Source: Desulfosporosinus sp049943955
GTDB taxonomy: Bacteria; Bacillota; Desulfitobacteriia; Desulfitobacteriales; Desulfitobacteriaceae
Direction: 5' to 3'
DNA: 64,000 nucleotides
NCBI RefSeq assembly: GCF_049943955.1
Contig: NZ_JBNFTW010000006.1
Span: 1 to 64,000 of the forward strand
Within the stretch, counting starts at the first letter, position 1; the number at the start of each line of letters is the position of its first letter. Made by a program: the position numbers and the translations under genes. The notes under the pieces are model-generated. The model did no database searches. It was not told where the DNA came from and was given only the letters and a program-made list of their open reading frames with translations. This document shows, piece by piece, positions 41,834 through 52,200 of this stretch.

Positions 41834-42796
41834 TTATTTACTCATCATATCTGCTATGTTTTTCTGGACTAAACGCACCGCAGCGGGATTACGCATAATA
41901 AGAACGCTGGCACCAGCTTGGAGCATTGCCGAAGCCGTCATGGCCTCCCAAAGAACGCCTCTGTCTTGAAGATCTCCCCATCCTGGGAACTCCTCAGCCG
42001 AAGCATTCGCCTCTTTGCACCGGTTAGACTCATAGCCGACCGTACAAATCATAGGCATCGAGAGCATCTTGTCGTTAGCTAAAGAACCTAAGCGAGCACG
42101 CTCCATAATTGAATAAGCATATTCGATTCCAAAGCCAAGTCCACCAATCATTGGATCGATGACAATTTTATTGAGTGGCAAACCCATTTCATTAATTAAA
42201 ATATTAAGCTGTTTGCAGATATTTATATCGAGAGGAGAACGGGCAATAATCGTATGCTTATGAACCATTGCTGCGGCAGTAATCGATTTATAGTTATCCT
42301 GCTCCGCAAGTCCGAGAAGGAGATTCTCTCCCGCAGCCGCTTCAGCAATGACAGCCATGATTTCATTATTCTTTTCATCATTTTCACACCCGACGACAAT
42401 CAGAGGAACTCCAACAGCTGCCAAAACCTCTTTCACAATCCGGGCACAATCCTCAGGAGACCGATTTTCTCCATCGGGATCAGCACCGTTTAACTTTAAG
42501 TAAATTAAATCAGCGTTAAATTCTTCTACACATTTTTTAGCCCATGCAGCAGGATTATTAAGAACATCTCCAAATTGGCTCATTATTGACTCACTCCATG
42601 CAGGAACTATATCATTGACCTCCATGGCAATAACTGGACGGTTTTTCAATTCTCCTTCAAAGTGAAGAAACGGCAAAGCACTGTCTCCGCCCACAGTGAC
42701 GGTTGAAGTTCGAGTTCCTCCTTGTTCAGAAGTTGCACCGAGGACAACCTCTCCGACTTTACTTGTATATCTCTCTTTTACTAATGCAACGGACAT
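41834..42796 (-). CDS. acsD: Corrinoid iron-sulfur protein small subunit AcsD
   Basis: A 320-residue TIM-barrel subunit of the heterodimeric corrinoid protein that carries the methyl group to acetyl-CoA synthase. Diagnostic segments are GGDSALPFLHFEGE (about residue 37), NRPVIAMEVNDIVP, DLIYLKLNGADPDGEN (about 98) and VIDPMIGGLGFGIEYAYSIMER (in part). The length matches the family (about 310-320). ATG 42796 follows AAGGAGAG. In Moorella, acsC and acsD are adjacent; here acsV and cooC separate them. Confidence 0.95.
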   Translation of the reverse strand: MSVALVKERYTSKVGEVVLGATSEQGGTRTSTVTVGGDSALPFLHFEGELKNRPVIAMEVNDIVPAWSESIMSQFGDVLNNPAAWAKKCVEEFNADLIYLKLNGADPDGENRSPEDCARIVKEVLAAVGVPLIVVGCENDEKNNEIMAVIAEAAAGENLLLGLAEQDNYKSITAAAMVHKHTIIARSPLDINICKQLNILINEMGLPLNKIVIDPMIGGLGFGIEYAYSIMERARLGSLANDKMLSMPMICTVGYESNRCKEANASAEEFPGWGDLQDRGVLWEAMTASAMLQAGASVLIMRNPAAVRLVQKNIADMMSK

Positions 42797-42811
42797 GAAC
42801 TTCTCTCCTTT

Positions 42812-43573
42812 CTAGTTAAAGATTCCGGCACGATTCAAAATGCTTTGTACAGCCTTGACCGAGACGGCATCATCTGGTAAATCGAATAATGGCTTTCCTG
42901 CCAAGTCATATTCCACAACCATAGGATCAAGCGGAATATCCCCTAATAAGGTGAGACCTGTTTGCGCAATTTCTTCTTTGAGCAATTCTAGACTGTCAGC
43001 ATTTGTCTTGGTGACAATTAAATATAAGTTTCCAACTGCAGATTTTAGGCCCTGAATAAGCTCATAGACTCTTCGAGCTGAACGGATTCCTCTTGCTGAC
43101 GAATCACTGATCACAAACATGTCGTCAATATGAGGAATTGTCCGACGGCTAATGTGTTCAAGACCTGCCTCGGAATCAACAACTACATAATTATAACCTT
43201 CTCCGATATCCTCAAGATGTTTGCGCAGGATGTCGTTTGGATAACAGTAGCATCCTGCTCCCTGTGGTCCACCCATGACAAGAAGATCTATATCCTTAGT
43301 CTCTACCAGGGCCTGTTGAAGTTTATACTCGATAAAAATATTTTTGGGCATTCCTGTGGGAATTGCTTTAGGATCTTTACTTTGTTCAAGCACATCCGAA
43401 ATAGTCCCTGTAACTTGTAAACCTAAAGCCTCATCCAGATTTGCATTAGGGTCGGCATCAACGGCAAGAATAGAAATTTTCTTTCTTTGTTGAACCATTT
43501 GTTTTAACAATAATGCAGTAAATGTCGTTTTCCCTACCCCGCCTTTACCTGCAACTGCTATATATTTTGCCAT
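42812..43573 (-). CDS. cooC: CooC-type nickel-insertion ATPase (acs operon, internal copy)
   Basis: A 253-residue MinD/ParA-type ATPase. The P-loop is the deviant Walker A GKGGVGKTTF (residues 9-18), and the CxC nickel/zinc-binding pair is in GAGCYCYPND (about 105-112), as in CooC1. CooC matures the C-cluster of CO dehydrogenase, and the related AcsF matures the A-cluster of acetyl-CoA synthase; which of these this copy does is not resolved here. ATG 43573 follows GGAGG. It lies between acsV and acsD. Confidence 0.9.
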   Translation of the reverse strand: MAKYIAVAGKGGVGKTTFTALLLKQMVQQRKKISILAVDADPNANLDEALGLQVTGTISDVLEQSKDPKAIPTGMPKNIFIEYKLQQALVETKDIDLLVMGGPQGAGCYCYPNDILRKHLEDIGEGYNYVVVDSEAGLEHISRRTIPHIDDMFVISDSSARGIRSARRVYELIQGLKSAVGNLYLIVTKTNADSLELLKEEIAQTGLTLLGDIPLDPMVVEYDLAGKPLFDLPDDAVSVKAVQSILNRAGIFN

Positions 43574-43595
43574 TTAAAAGACCTCCATTTTACCC

Positions 43596-45500
43596 TTAAT
43601 GACAAGATGGAAATAGGGATAAGTCGGTATGAGGCAAAAACAAAGCGGATACATACTCGTCCATAAATGTTGCCCCAACCGATAGTTCAACATAAGTCAT
43701 TTTACGTCCTAACTCTTCCGCTTCCCGCCAGGCAGCTTGAGATAATAAGGCCAACCTTGCTCCTTTTACAGAAGAATTTCCGATGAATTCAAACCGTTCC
43801 GGTTCAAGATCGGGCAATAAACCTATTTGTACGGAATCATGAACATTGAGGTAATTACCAAAACCGCCGGCGATCACGATACGGCCGATCATTTCAATAT
43901 CGACGGCAACCATATTAAGCAAAGAACGAATCCCGGCATAAACAGCGCCTTTGGCACGAATGATGTTTTTTACATCATTTTCAGTAATGACAACGTCTTT
44001 TTTTCCACCTGCTTGGTGTGCCCAAGCTAAGACAAATTCTTTGTCATCAGCAGTCGCCCGTAAGCGTTCAGAGCCTGAGGGATGGCCCAATTGAAAGTTT
44101 CCTGCCCGGTCAATAATACCGACACTCAGTAATTTGGCCACGCAATCAACGAGTCCTGAACCGCAGATTCCGACCGGCAAACATTTTCCAATTACTTTAA
44201 GAGATACATCCAGAGTATCAGAATCTACAACGACCCGCTCGATGGCCCCAGGCATGGCTCTCATGCCAAAGGTTATCCCGCCCCCTTCAAAGCTCGGACC
44301 GGCAGAACATGCGCAAGATACAAGCCAATCCTGATTGCCGAGAACAATTTCACCGTTAGTGCCAATATCGATAAATAATGTTATGTCTTCTCCGTTGGCT
44401 AAATCGGTAATTAAGGTTCCCGCAACAATGTCTCCGCCAACATAACTTGCAACCGAAGGATAGCAGTGAACTAATGCCTCGGGTAACATATGCAGACCAG
44501 CATCACGGGCCGTAACAGAAGGTACAGTTGACATAGTCGGAATATAGGGTTCAAGTCGAATGTACTTTGGGTCAACACCTAAAAACAACTGGGTCATCGT
44601 TGTGTTCCCTGCCACCACGGCACTTGCAATATCTTTTGGACTGATTGAATGGCGGTTTAGAAGTTTATCCAGAAGGTCATTGATGGTTTCTAGAACAGCA
44701 TGACGTATCGCTTGTAAGTTTTCTTCATTTTCGACGGCAAAAACGATCCGAGAAATAACATCGTCTCCGTATCGAGCTTGCTTATTGTAGGATCCCTGCT
44801 GATCAACAATCTGACCACTGGCAAGTTCTATTAAATAAACTACGACAGTAGTTGTGCCAATATCAATGGCCAGCCCAAAAAGAGGGTTATCATGACCTGC
44901 TCCAACATTTGTAACCGTAAAACCAGATTCGAGATCTGTTAAAGTGACTGAGACGTCCCAATTGGCTTGGCGCAGCGTTTCAGGCAAATGTTGAAGAACT
45001 GATAAGGGAATGTAGATTGGTTTATCTCCAGCTTTGAGAACACGCCGAAGTTCCATATGAAGCCGAGCCCAATCACTGGTATTTTCCGTCAAAGTTGGAG
45101 CCGACAGCACTATTCTTTGTTTTGTTGCCAGAGGGTGATGCCCAAACTTTTCAAGCAAATCATGTTCGCTTTCCCGTAAAAGTCCTTTTTGTGAATCTCC
45201 TAATAAGACCTGGTGTTCTTGGAGCCTGGATTCAGGAGGCACCTCAATGGTCATGTCTCCTTGAACAATCGTTTTGCAGGCTAGCCGAACTCCGTTGGAA
45301 AGTTGTTCAGGCGTGAGGTTTCCAGTCCCTATTACTTGAGGTTCCCCATTCAGAACGACTACTTTACAGGCACCGCATGTTCCTTTACCTCCGCACCCTG
45401 ATTTAATAAATATTTCAGCTTGAGCTGCTGCGGTGAGCAACGATGTTCCTATTTCAACTTGAATAATGCGGTCATCGGGCATGAATTTGATTTCGGGCAT
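43596..45500 (-). CDS. acsV: Corrinoid activation/regeneration protein (RACo, AcsV)
   Basis: A 634-residue protein with an N-terminal plant-type 2Fe-2S ferredoxin domain (about residues 4-95; SGCGGKGTCGACK, later ACKTIV), a linker, and a C-terminal ASKHA-type ATPase domain (about 200-600; LAIDIGTTTVVVYLIEL, FIDIGTNGEI, GGGITFG). RACo uses ATP to reduce the inactive Co(II) corrinoid back to Co(I). ATG 45500 lies about 10 nt after AAGGA; a GTG three codons earlier is too close. Length and domain order match orf7 of the Moorella acs cluster. Confidence 0.92.
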   Translation of the reverse strand: MPEIKFMPDDRIIQVEIGTSLLTAAAQAEIFIKSGCGGKGTCGACKVVVLNGEPQVIGTGNLTPEQLSNGVRLACKTIVQGDMTIEVPPESRLQEHQVLLGDSQKGLLRESEHDLLEKFGHHPLATKQRIVLSAPTLTENTSDWARLHMELRRVLKAGDKPIYIPLSVLQHLPETLRQANWDVSVTLTDLESGFTVTNVGAGHDNPLFGLAIDIGTTTVVVYLIELASGQIVDQQGSYNKQARYGDDVISRIVFAVENEENLQAIRHAVLETINDLLDKLLNRHSISPKDIASAVVAGNTTMTQLFLGVDPKYIRLEPYIPTMSTVPSVTARDAGLHMLPEALVHCYPSVASYVGGDIVAGTLITDLANGEDITLFIDIGTNGEIVLGNQDWLVSCACSAGPSFEGGGITFGMRAMPGAIERVVVDSDTLDVSLKVIGKCLPVGICGSGLVDCVAKLLSVGIIDRAGNFQLGHPSGSERLRATADDKEFVLAWAHQAGGKKDVVITENDVKNIIRAKGAVYAGIRSLLNMVAVDIEMIGRIVIAGGFGNYLNVHDSVQIGLLPDLEPERFEFIGNSSVKGARLALLSQAAWREAEELGRKMTYVELSVGATFMDEYVSALFLPHTDLSLFPSCH

Positions 45501-45637
45501 CTTATTCACATCCTTAATCTACTGAAAAATCCCTTTTACAAATCGGGTACAAACTCTAAAGCAATGCTATCCGGATTTGCCATGACTGAACTAATTAATA
45601 ATTAAATTGAACCCCCTTACCTAATTTCCGGACAAAA

Positions 45638-46966
45638 TTACCCTAATTGTGATTTGGCAAAAGAAATGATGCCACTGGATTCACGAGGACCAACAACTAC
45701 TTTCCAGCCGGTTAATTCCCCCAGTTTACCGGATATCACGGCGACATAACCGGGAATAATGATATTTCGATGTTTTACTTTATCGGCAATACCACTAGCT
45801 TCCATGGCCTGAGCAATTTTCTCCGGTTCAAATTTTCCTGCTGCATAAGCTGTAAGCACTGAAGTTCCATCCGTATCAATAGGAAGTATATAACTTGGAA
45901 TCTTCGTTGCCTCGACTTCACCTTCCACGCTGTAATAAGTTAAGGAGAAGTTCGTCGTAATATAGAATGGAGAGTTTTCATTCACATCTCCCACGGTATG
46001 AAGCTTTGGTTCAACCTGAATGGGTTTCTGAGGATCGGTGTAAAGGTTTTGCCGTAAGGTCATTAGTGGTAAAATATGAGCTTTGGTACTTGTGTTTAAA
46101 ACAATGGCGCTGGCATATTTAGCCACATAAACTGAAGCTTCCATTATTTCATCCAGGGGTTCCGGATTACTGGTATAAGCAACTACCGGATAACCAAAGG
46201 GCCGGAATTTCTTCTTGATCGCTAAACGACGAAGATGAGTCAGATTCGCCAAGGTTTCTACCGGCTTTCTCGAGCCTGGATCTAAAACGAACTCTTTATA
46301 ACCTAAAGCCTGAGCTTTCTCGGCAAGATCATTCAAAGCGTCTAGGCCATCAGCTTTTAATATGACAGGGACCGAATTTTCCTTAGCAAGATTAACCATA
46401 GCTTCATAGTTTTCTGCTGTTGCCTCACCGACTAAGGGTTTGCGGGCCGCTAAAGGTACAAGGGCTGCTTTCAGCGCTGCTGGATCGCTGCTTAGCAAAA
46501 GCAAGGATTTATCAGTACCTGCAGCCACCATACCAGCTACTTTTTCAAAACGTGATGCATCTCCAGATTCATGAACAACAGCAACTCCATCGATAGAATA
46601 GTGAAGGCCGACACGATCGAATTCTAAACCGTTAATCTCTTGAACCTTCGCTTCTACATCGGCATCACTTAATGCATCTGAGACACGAATCAGCAACGTC
46701 GTGGGATGATAAAAGGTCTTGTCATGACGGAAAAGAACATTTTCGTCTCCAAGGACTGAGTCTTTGCCAAATTTGATAGCTTTAATAGGAGGGGCAGAGG
46801 CTGAATCCAAGGCCTCTTTAGCTGCTGCCGTGACATACGGGCAGGTGTCTAATGCCGCTTTGCCTGAAGCTAAAGCCATGGCAAACGCAAGACAAGTTGG
46901 TACTCCACACTCTCCGCAGTTTTTCTTTGGTAATTGCTTATAAATTTCTAAACCTGTTAGTGCCAT
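45638..46966 (-). CDS. acsC: Corrinoid iron-sulfur protein large subunit AcsC
   Basis: A 442-residue subunit with an N-terminal 4Fe-4S domain (CGECGVPTC then CPY 17 residues on, residues 17-42), a TIM barrel in the middle and a C-terminal corrinoid-binding domain (about 330-442). It carries methyl-cobamide to AcsB; the 4Fe-4S cluster feeds electrons for reactivation. The N-terminal GLEIYKQLPKKNCGECG is the family hallmark. ATG 46966 follows AAAGGGG. It is placed between acsB and acsV. Confidence 0.95.
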   Translation of the reverse strand: MALTGLEIYKQLPKKNCGECGVPTCLAFAMALASGKAALDTCPYVTAAAKEALDSASAPPIKAIKFGKDSVLGDENVLFRHDKTFYHPTTLLIRVSDALSDADVEAKVQEINGLEFDRVGLHYSIDGVAVVHESGDASRFEKVAGMVAAGTDKSLLLLSSDPAALKAALVPLAARKPLVGEATAENYEAMVNLAKENSVPVILKADGLDALNDLAEKAQALGYKEFVLDPGSRKPVETLANLTHLRRLAIKKKFRPFGYPVVAYTSNPEPLDEIMEASVYVAKYASAIVLNTSTKAHILPLMTLRQNLYTDPQKPIQVEPKLHTVGDVNENSPFYITTNFSLTYYSVEGEVEATKIPSYILPIDTDGTSVLTAYAAGKFEPEKIAQAMEASGIADKVKHRNIIIPGYVAVISGKLGELTGWKVVVGPRESSGIISFAKSQLG

Positions 46967-47058
46967 ATTTAAACCCCTTTCTTATTGAGTATGGTAGGAA
47001 GCAGACTCGAAGGCCCCTGGGCTTTAAAAACGGGGCCTTAAGTCATAGATCTTTGGCG

Positions 47059-49239
47059 TTACATTAATGGATCAAGATTGAAGCAGGGATGTCCATTTTC
47101 CTCGAGGAAAGGTATTATTTCCTCAGCCGTCGTTCCGACGGACTCGTCTGCAATTTTATCGATAAAGTCTGCACCTATTCCTTCATCAATTGAACGCTGC
47201 ACAAAATCTTCACGTAAGAATTCCTTTAGTTCTTTAGGCATCCAGATAATACGAGCAATTCCGCCGTCTGCGGGAATAAACTTTTTACTGAGAATATAGG
47301 AACGTCCAATGCCCATAAAGCCGGGAGTCTGCATTCCTCCGCCGCAAGTTCCGGCTAACGTTGAAAAAGTCATTCCGCTGGGAGTCATTCCGGAGTGTTC
47401 GCGAGTTGTGATCATAAGGCCATTTGCCTCCGGAACAATAGCCATAATGGCTTCAAAGCAACCACAGGAAGTCATTGGCCGATCCATTAAGGTATAAAGA
47501 TTAACCTCTTCCAGAGTATTATTCGAAGCTTTATATAAGTAATCGTTACAGGACTGCCACATTCCCTTTAAGTCGTCAATGGCCAGTCCCTTAGGAATTG
47601 GCTGATTAGGACCATTGGGCGCGATTTCATGAGATGCTTTAGCATCCAACCAACTCACCGCACCACAGAGACCAACCCGTTCCGGTGTAACAATACAAAC
47701 GTGATTGGGGGCAAAAGACTGGCAAAGCAAACAAGAATAAAAGTCTTCAACAGATTCATCGGTCAGACTCCTCATGCGGTCGTCGCGGGCCTTATAACGT
47801 TCGCGGGCAAGAACAATGCCTTCATCGACAGCTGCCTGATCGAGCATGATGGTGACTTCAACCCGGTCAATAATAGCCGGGAATTCTTCCTTTAATTTTG
47901 CAATTAAAAGTTCTCCAAAGTGTTTCATTAAGAAACCTTTTGCCCGGGCATCTTTGGAAATCCGTACCCAACACAAATCCCGCTGTGCTACGTGCCAAAC
48001 GCCTTCGCCATAATTTGCGAAATAGTGAATTCTGCGTTCAAAAACCCCTTCGAAGTCAGACTGCATCTTGCGTCCGTAAATATCAACTTTAATTCCTAAA
48101 GGAAGTTTAGATCCCTCAGGGACAGTATCAATATCTGGCCCGATCACAGTGACTCGACCGTCTTCGATATTGTCGGGACCTACCATTTGAACAAGCTCGA
48201 ACGCAGTTGTTCGCCCGCCGCCAAATTCAACGTAGGTATCCCCTTTGCGAATGGTTTCACCTTCGAAGGCCGGACCGAAGTTAACCGGAATGGGCAGCTC
48301 GATATTTGTTAATTTAATGCCCCGAACTTCCAAGGCTAAAGGAACTAATTTCTCATAATCAGGCTCGGAAATATACCAATCGGGGATTTGCATATCTTCA
48401 CCAAGAGTTTGATCTGTCAGAACTGGGAAGCCCATAAAAATCGCGCCCATTTCTGCAGCCACTTTTACATCATCAAGTTCTCCAAGATGCAGAACGAAAG
48501 CCCGAACCCTACGGCGCTGGTAATCACGATGATTTTCTCGTTCCCCTGCAGGAATACCACCAAAAGCAAGACCTGCCCTGAAAGCGTAATTTACTGCATG
48601 AATTACCTGTGTAAAGTTTCCTAAAGGAAAAGCAATGTAATCCTCACCGATTTTAACGTTCTCTTCCAGTAATTGCTCAATAACCTCGTCGCACAGGAAG
48701 ATCATAAATCCTTTGCCCATTAAATTATCAATAATTTTCTTAGCAGCTTTTGAATCTTTAGCTCGCCCAAGGATAACCGCCACGCCCGGAATAGTCCAGT
48801 CAACCATCTTGATACCGTGTTTCCGAACGACAGGGTCACCTAAGAATCCTGTCCACGGTTTAACTTTAGGTTCATCGCCTCTAAGATAATGAATCGTCTC
48901 AATAACTTCAGCGGCATAAAGAACGGACTCACCCCAAAGTCTGGCATTTTCAAACGTAAGTTCCGTGCGAACCTGATTACGCAAGCGGTTAAGAATTGGA
49001 ACTAATTCACCCAGCGTGGTCACCTTTTCACCGGAAAGACATGTGATGACTGGGAGATAATAAGCGGTATCAGGATAACCAATCAACTGAGCTTCACCAT
49101 AATCTTTGATAGCACGATTAAGAAGAATTTCAGCATAGGTCATGGCAATTACAGTTCCATCATAAGCTTTGCGCAATAATTTTTTCGGTTGATTATTTGG
49201 GTCCTTAATAGCTTCTTCATATATTTGTTCCATTGACAT
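47059..49239 (-). CDS. acsB: CO-methylating acetyl-CoA synthase AcsB
   Basis: A 726-residue acetyl-CoA synthase, close to the Moorella length (729). It condenses CO, the methyl group and CoA to acetyl-CoA. The A-cluster ligands are intact: C-x2-C-x8-C-x9-C in SCLLCQSFAPNHVC and GLCGAVSW (about residues 504-526), and the CGC distal-nickel motif in TSCGCFEAIM (about 593). The N-terminal domain that binds CO dehydrogenase is complete. ATG 49239 follows AAGGAGG by 8 nt; acsA ends 17 nt upstream. Confidence 0.96.
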   Translation of the reverse strand: MSMEQIYEEAIKDPNNQPKKLLRKAYDGTVIAMTYAEILLNRAIKDYGEAQLIGYPDTAYYLPVITCLSGEKVTTLGELVPILNRLRNQVRTELTFENARLWGESVLYAAEVIETIHYLRGDEPKVKPWTGFLGDPVVRKHGIKMVDWTIPGVAVILGRAKDSKAAKKIIDNLMGKGFMIFLCDEVIEQLLEENVKIGEDYIAFPLGNFTQVIHAVNYAFRAGLAFGGIPAGERENHRDYQRRRVRAFVLHLGELDDVKVAAEMGAIFMGFPVLTDQTLGEDMQIPDWYISEPDYEKLVPLALEVRGIKLTNIELPIPVNFGPAFEGETIRKGDTYVEFGGGRTTAFELVQMVGPDNIEDGRVTVIGPDIDTVPEGSKLPLGIKVDIYGRKMQSDFEGVFERRIHYFANYGEGVWHVAQRDLCWVRISKDARAKGFLMKHFGELLIAKLKEEFPAIIDRVEVTIMLDQAAVDEGIVLARERYKARDDRMRSLTDESVEDFYSCLLCQSFAPNHVCIVTPERVGLCGAVSWLDAKASHEIAPNGPNQPIPKGLAIDDLKGMWQSCNDYLYKASNNTLEEVNLYTLMDRPMTSCGCFEAIMAIVPEANGLMITTREHSGMTPSGMTFSTLAGTCGGGMQTPGFMGIGRSYILSKKFIPADGGIARIIWMPKELKEFLREDFVQRSIDEGIGADFIDKIADESVGTTAEEIIPFLEENGHPCFNLDPLM

Positions 49240-49256
49240 CAGACATTCCTCCTTTC

Positions 49257-51275
49257 TTACCAGCCTTGAGCAATTGGGGTCTCATTTTTCTCTGCTGTTT
49301 TCTTATGGATATTAAGTTTCCACGTCCGATACTCCAAAGCATTGAGAAGTTTTTGTGCACCAATAACCGGATCTACTTCAAAAATAAAGTTTCCTCCAAA
49401 AACATCATGGGCAATTTGAGTGGTAATACCATAAACCAAATCGCTACCTTCAACAGGCGGCAAACTTCCTACATGTGTCGGCAATCCTAAAGTGACACAC
49501 CATGTCCCAATAGCAACCGCTTTTTCATGCATAGCTTCGGGAGCTGAGGCCACAAAGGGCACTTTTGGTATATCAACCCCGAGTTCATTGGCCATGGCAA
49601 CAGCTAAATCTGAAGCTCTGCTATTGTCAACACACGAACCGACATGGAAAACCAAGGGCAAGCCTGTCGTCAGCTGAGGATTGGCATTTTCTAACATTTT
49701 CAAGAAAGATTTAAGTCCCTCTCCTGCATAGGCATCGACTGCCAGAGGTGACATTAGACCAAACTTCGCGAAGGCTCCGGCTGAACAACCTGTTGCTATG
49801 ACAAAAACGTCATTTTTCACAAGTTCCTTTAAGATAGCAACGTGAGATTCGTCTTGGGTTCGCTTCAAGTTGTTACATCCGGCCATTAAGGCAACTCCCT
49901 TAATTTGTCCGCTCAAAATTGCATCGGTGAGAACAGAGATCGGTCGTTCGGGACATACTTTAGAGAAAATGTCTGTGAGAGCTTCAATGCTGAAACCGGC
50001 AACCAGTTTATGTCGTTCATTAGGAATGGAAATTTTATTCGGATCCCGCTGTTTATAGGCTTCAATAGCGATGTTAACAAGTTTCTGAGCATCTTCCATT
50101 GCAGTTTCTGGTTTAAAGGCGAGATGTTGAGCCCCTGGAGTTTTCATAATACCTTCTGTGGTAATAACTTTAGTATGGAAACATTCCGCAGCTGTTTGGA
50201 CTGACGGATAAATACATTGAATATCAACCACCATGGCGTCTAAGGCACCGGTCATGATAGCCATTTCTTGTGAAGCGGAAGAAGTTGCTAAATAGACCCC
50301 TTCTCTCATGAGCAATTCATTTCCCGTACAGCAAATTCCGACAACGTTAATTCCTTCAGCACCAACTTTTTGCGCTTCTGCCTTCATTTTTCGAGCTGCT
50401 GCAACGACCATCTCACTAAGGACTGGATTGTGGCCATGAACTGCAATATTCACCATTTTAGGATCGATTACCCCAAGATTCGCTTCAGAAACGATAGGTT
50501 CGGGAATTCCAAACAAAACATCGCTGAGAGTAGTTCCCACATATTCTCCGGCTAAATCAGCCAGAGCAGTTTTAATTCCGCCGAAAATAATATTTACAGG
50601 ATCATTGTCAACACCCATTGCCGTTTGGGCAATTAATTCAGTAACGGTACCATCAATTGCTTTGGGCATAACATTGGTATGCTGAAATTTATTACGACGC
50701 CCTTGGGTCATGAAGGAATCGAGAAAAGCTAAAGGACGATCTTGGTAGCGGCCAAAATCCGCATATCCCAGTTCCACAACATCTTTAAGAATTTCTTTAT
50801 CCTCTCGATCAAGAGTTGAGATCCCTAACTTTTGAGCTAATTTATGCAGTTTAGCCGTTGATTTTATTTCATAATCCGGGGCGTGACCTTCTACTAAAGC
50901 ATGAGCGGTATGAAGAACATGGCGTGCGTGCTCCGAGTGAGATGCTGCTCCTCCGGCAATCAGACGTACGAGATTACGAGAAACAATGGTATAGGCAGAT
51001 GCACCGCAAATTCCGCGGCTGCCAGGACCTTCTTCCTTTTTAACCCGACAAGGACCAGCGATACAAATTCTGCAGCATACACCTTTGTAACCAAAGGTGC
51101 ACTGCGGTTGTTGAGCTACTACGCGGTCAAAAACTGTTTCGATGTTTTTACCTTCCAGCATTTTTAGCATTTGCAGGGTACCAGGATCTGATGTACGAAC
51201 AGGATTTTTCGGATCAACAACTCTTGGTGCATCCGATGGTCGGGCAGTATGGGTTAAATCCCGATATCTAGGCAT
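49257..51275 (-). CDS. acsA: CO dehydrogenase catalytic subunit AcsA/CooS
   Basis: A 672-residue Ni-Fe-S CO dehydrogenase. It reduces CO2 to CO for AcsB, or oxidises CO. Clusters: the N-terminal FGYKGVCCRICIAGPCR and GICGASA cysteines hold the B and D clusters; the C-cluster ligands appear in HSEHARH (His), CIYPSVQTAAEC, GCNN, GCSAG and GSCVDNS. ATG 51275 follows AGGAGG. Length is right for the bifunctional CODH/ACS type. It is the second gene of the operon, after cooC. Confidence 0.96.
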   Translation of the reverse strand: MPRYRDLTHTARPSDAPRVVDPKNPVRTSDPGTLQMLKMLEGKNIETVFDRVVAQQPQCTFGYKGVCCRICIAGPCRVKKEEGPGSRGICGASAYTIVSRNLVRLIAGGAASHSEHARHVLHTAHALVEGHAPDYEIKSTAKLHKLAQKLGISTLDREDKEILKDVVELGYADFGRYQDRPLAFLDSFMTQGRRNKFQHTNVMPKAIDGTVTELIAQTAMGVDNDPVNIIFGGIKTALADLAGEYVGTTLSDVLFGIPEPIVSEANLGVIDPKMVNIAVHGHNPVLSEMVVAAARKMKAEAQKVGAEGINVVGICCTGNELLMREGVYLATSSASQEMAIMTGALDAMVVDIQCIYPSVQTAAECFHTKVITTEGIMKTPGAQHLAFKPETAMEDAQKLVNIAIEAYKQRDPNKISIPNERHKLVAGFSIEALTDIFSKVCPERPISVLTDAILSGQIKGVALMAGCNNLKRTQDESHVAILKELVKNDVFVIATGCSAGAFAKFGLMSPLAVDAYAGEGLKSFLKMLENANPQLTTGLPLVFHVGSCVDNSRASDLAVAMANELGVDIPKVPFVASAPEAMHEKAVAIGTWCVTLGLPTHVGSLPPVEGSDLVYGITTQIAHDVFGGNFIFEVDPVIGAQKLLNALEYRTWKLNIHKKTAEKNETPIAQGW

Positions 51276-51340
51276 GTTACAACCTCCTCTTTAATAAGAT
51301 CCTCTTCTCATACTCTTATTGCTGCTAATGAAAACTCCTG

Positions 51341-52105
51341 TCATCTCCCTTCATCAATAATTTTTTCATAAATTGTATTGAGCTGAACTCCCAGAGACCC
51401 TTCAGGCGATGGAATACTGCCTGTATTGATGGACATTTCCAACAGTTCGTCACTGTAAGGGATGATGCCAACCAGTTGCTCTGTAGAAAAGTGGTCTCTA
51501 AGAAACTTTTCATCGTTCACATTACGAATTTTGTTGCCTATAACAACGATACGAGGAATTCCTAGCTCATGAGCAAGTTGTTGAATTACACGGACAGTTT
51601 GCACACTCACCTTGGATGGTTCTGTAACAATTGCTAAAACATCAACACCTAAAGCTGTTCCTCGTGTTAATTGTTCTATTCCAGCACCCATATCAAGAAT
51701 TACGGTATCCTTTTCTCCGAGAATAAGAGAATTAACCAAGGCCTGCAGAAAACTGTTTTCCTTGCAATAGCAAGAAGTACCGCCGCCTTTAATATTCCCC
51801 ATCCGAAAAAAACGAAGTTGTCCCAGAGAGACACTGTAATCATCTAAGATATCATCGACATTAGGATTTAGTGGATAAAATGCACCAGTCCCACCCATGC
51901 GCTCTTCTATAAGTTCCTTCATATCAACAATAGCTTTCAAATTCGCCAGTACCTCATCAGGAAATCCCAATATCGTCCCCAAGCTTGCATCGGGGTCTGC
52001 GTCAACTGCTAGTACGGTAATACCCTTTTCCACTAACCAACGGGCAAAATTTGCAGTAAAGGTGGTTTTCCCAACTCCACCTTTACCGGAGATTGCGATT
52101 TTCAT
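51341..52105 (-). CDS. cooC: CooC-type nickel-insertion ATPase (operon-leading copy)
   Basis: A 254-residue MinD/ParA-type ATPase with Walker A GKGGVGKTTF (residues 7-16) and a CxC metal site in GGTSCYCKEN (about 108-116). It heads the operon and should insert nickel into CO dehydrogenase or acetyl-CoA synthase. It is clearly diverged from the second CooC at 42812 (for example SVQTVRVIQQLAHELGIPR in place of GIRSARRVYELIQGLKSA), so the two may serve different clusters. ATG 52105 follows AAAGGAG. Confidence 0.9.
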   Translation of the reverse strand: MKIAISGKGGVGKTTFTANFARWLVEKGITVLAVDADPDASLGTILGFPDEVLANLKAIVDMKELIEERMGGTGAFYPLNPNVDDILDDYSVSLGQLRFFRMGNIKGGGTSCYCKENSFLQALVNSLILGEKDTVILDMGAGIEQLTRGTALGVDVLAIVTEPSKVSVQTVRVIQQLAHELGIPRIVVIGNKIRNVNDEKFLRDHFSTEQLVGIIPYSDELLEMSINTGSIPSPEGSLGVQLNTIYEKIIDEGR

Positions 52106-52200
52106 CTGTCTACCACTCCTTTAGCTGCTATATGCAAGCATTTCCTGGAACAAGCTTTGGGTATATAGTTATATTCTTTTTTTCTTTGTTTAATCCTGCA

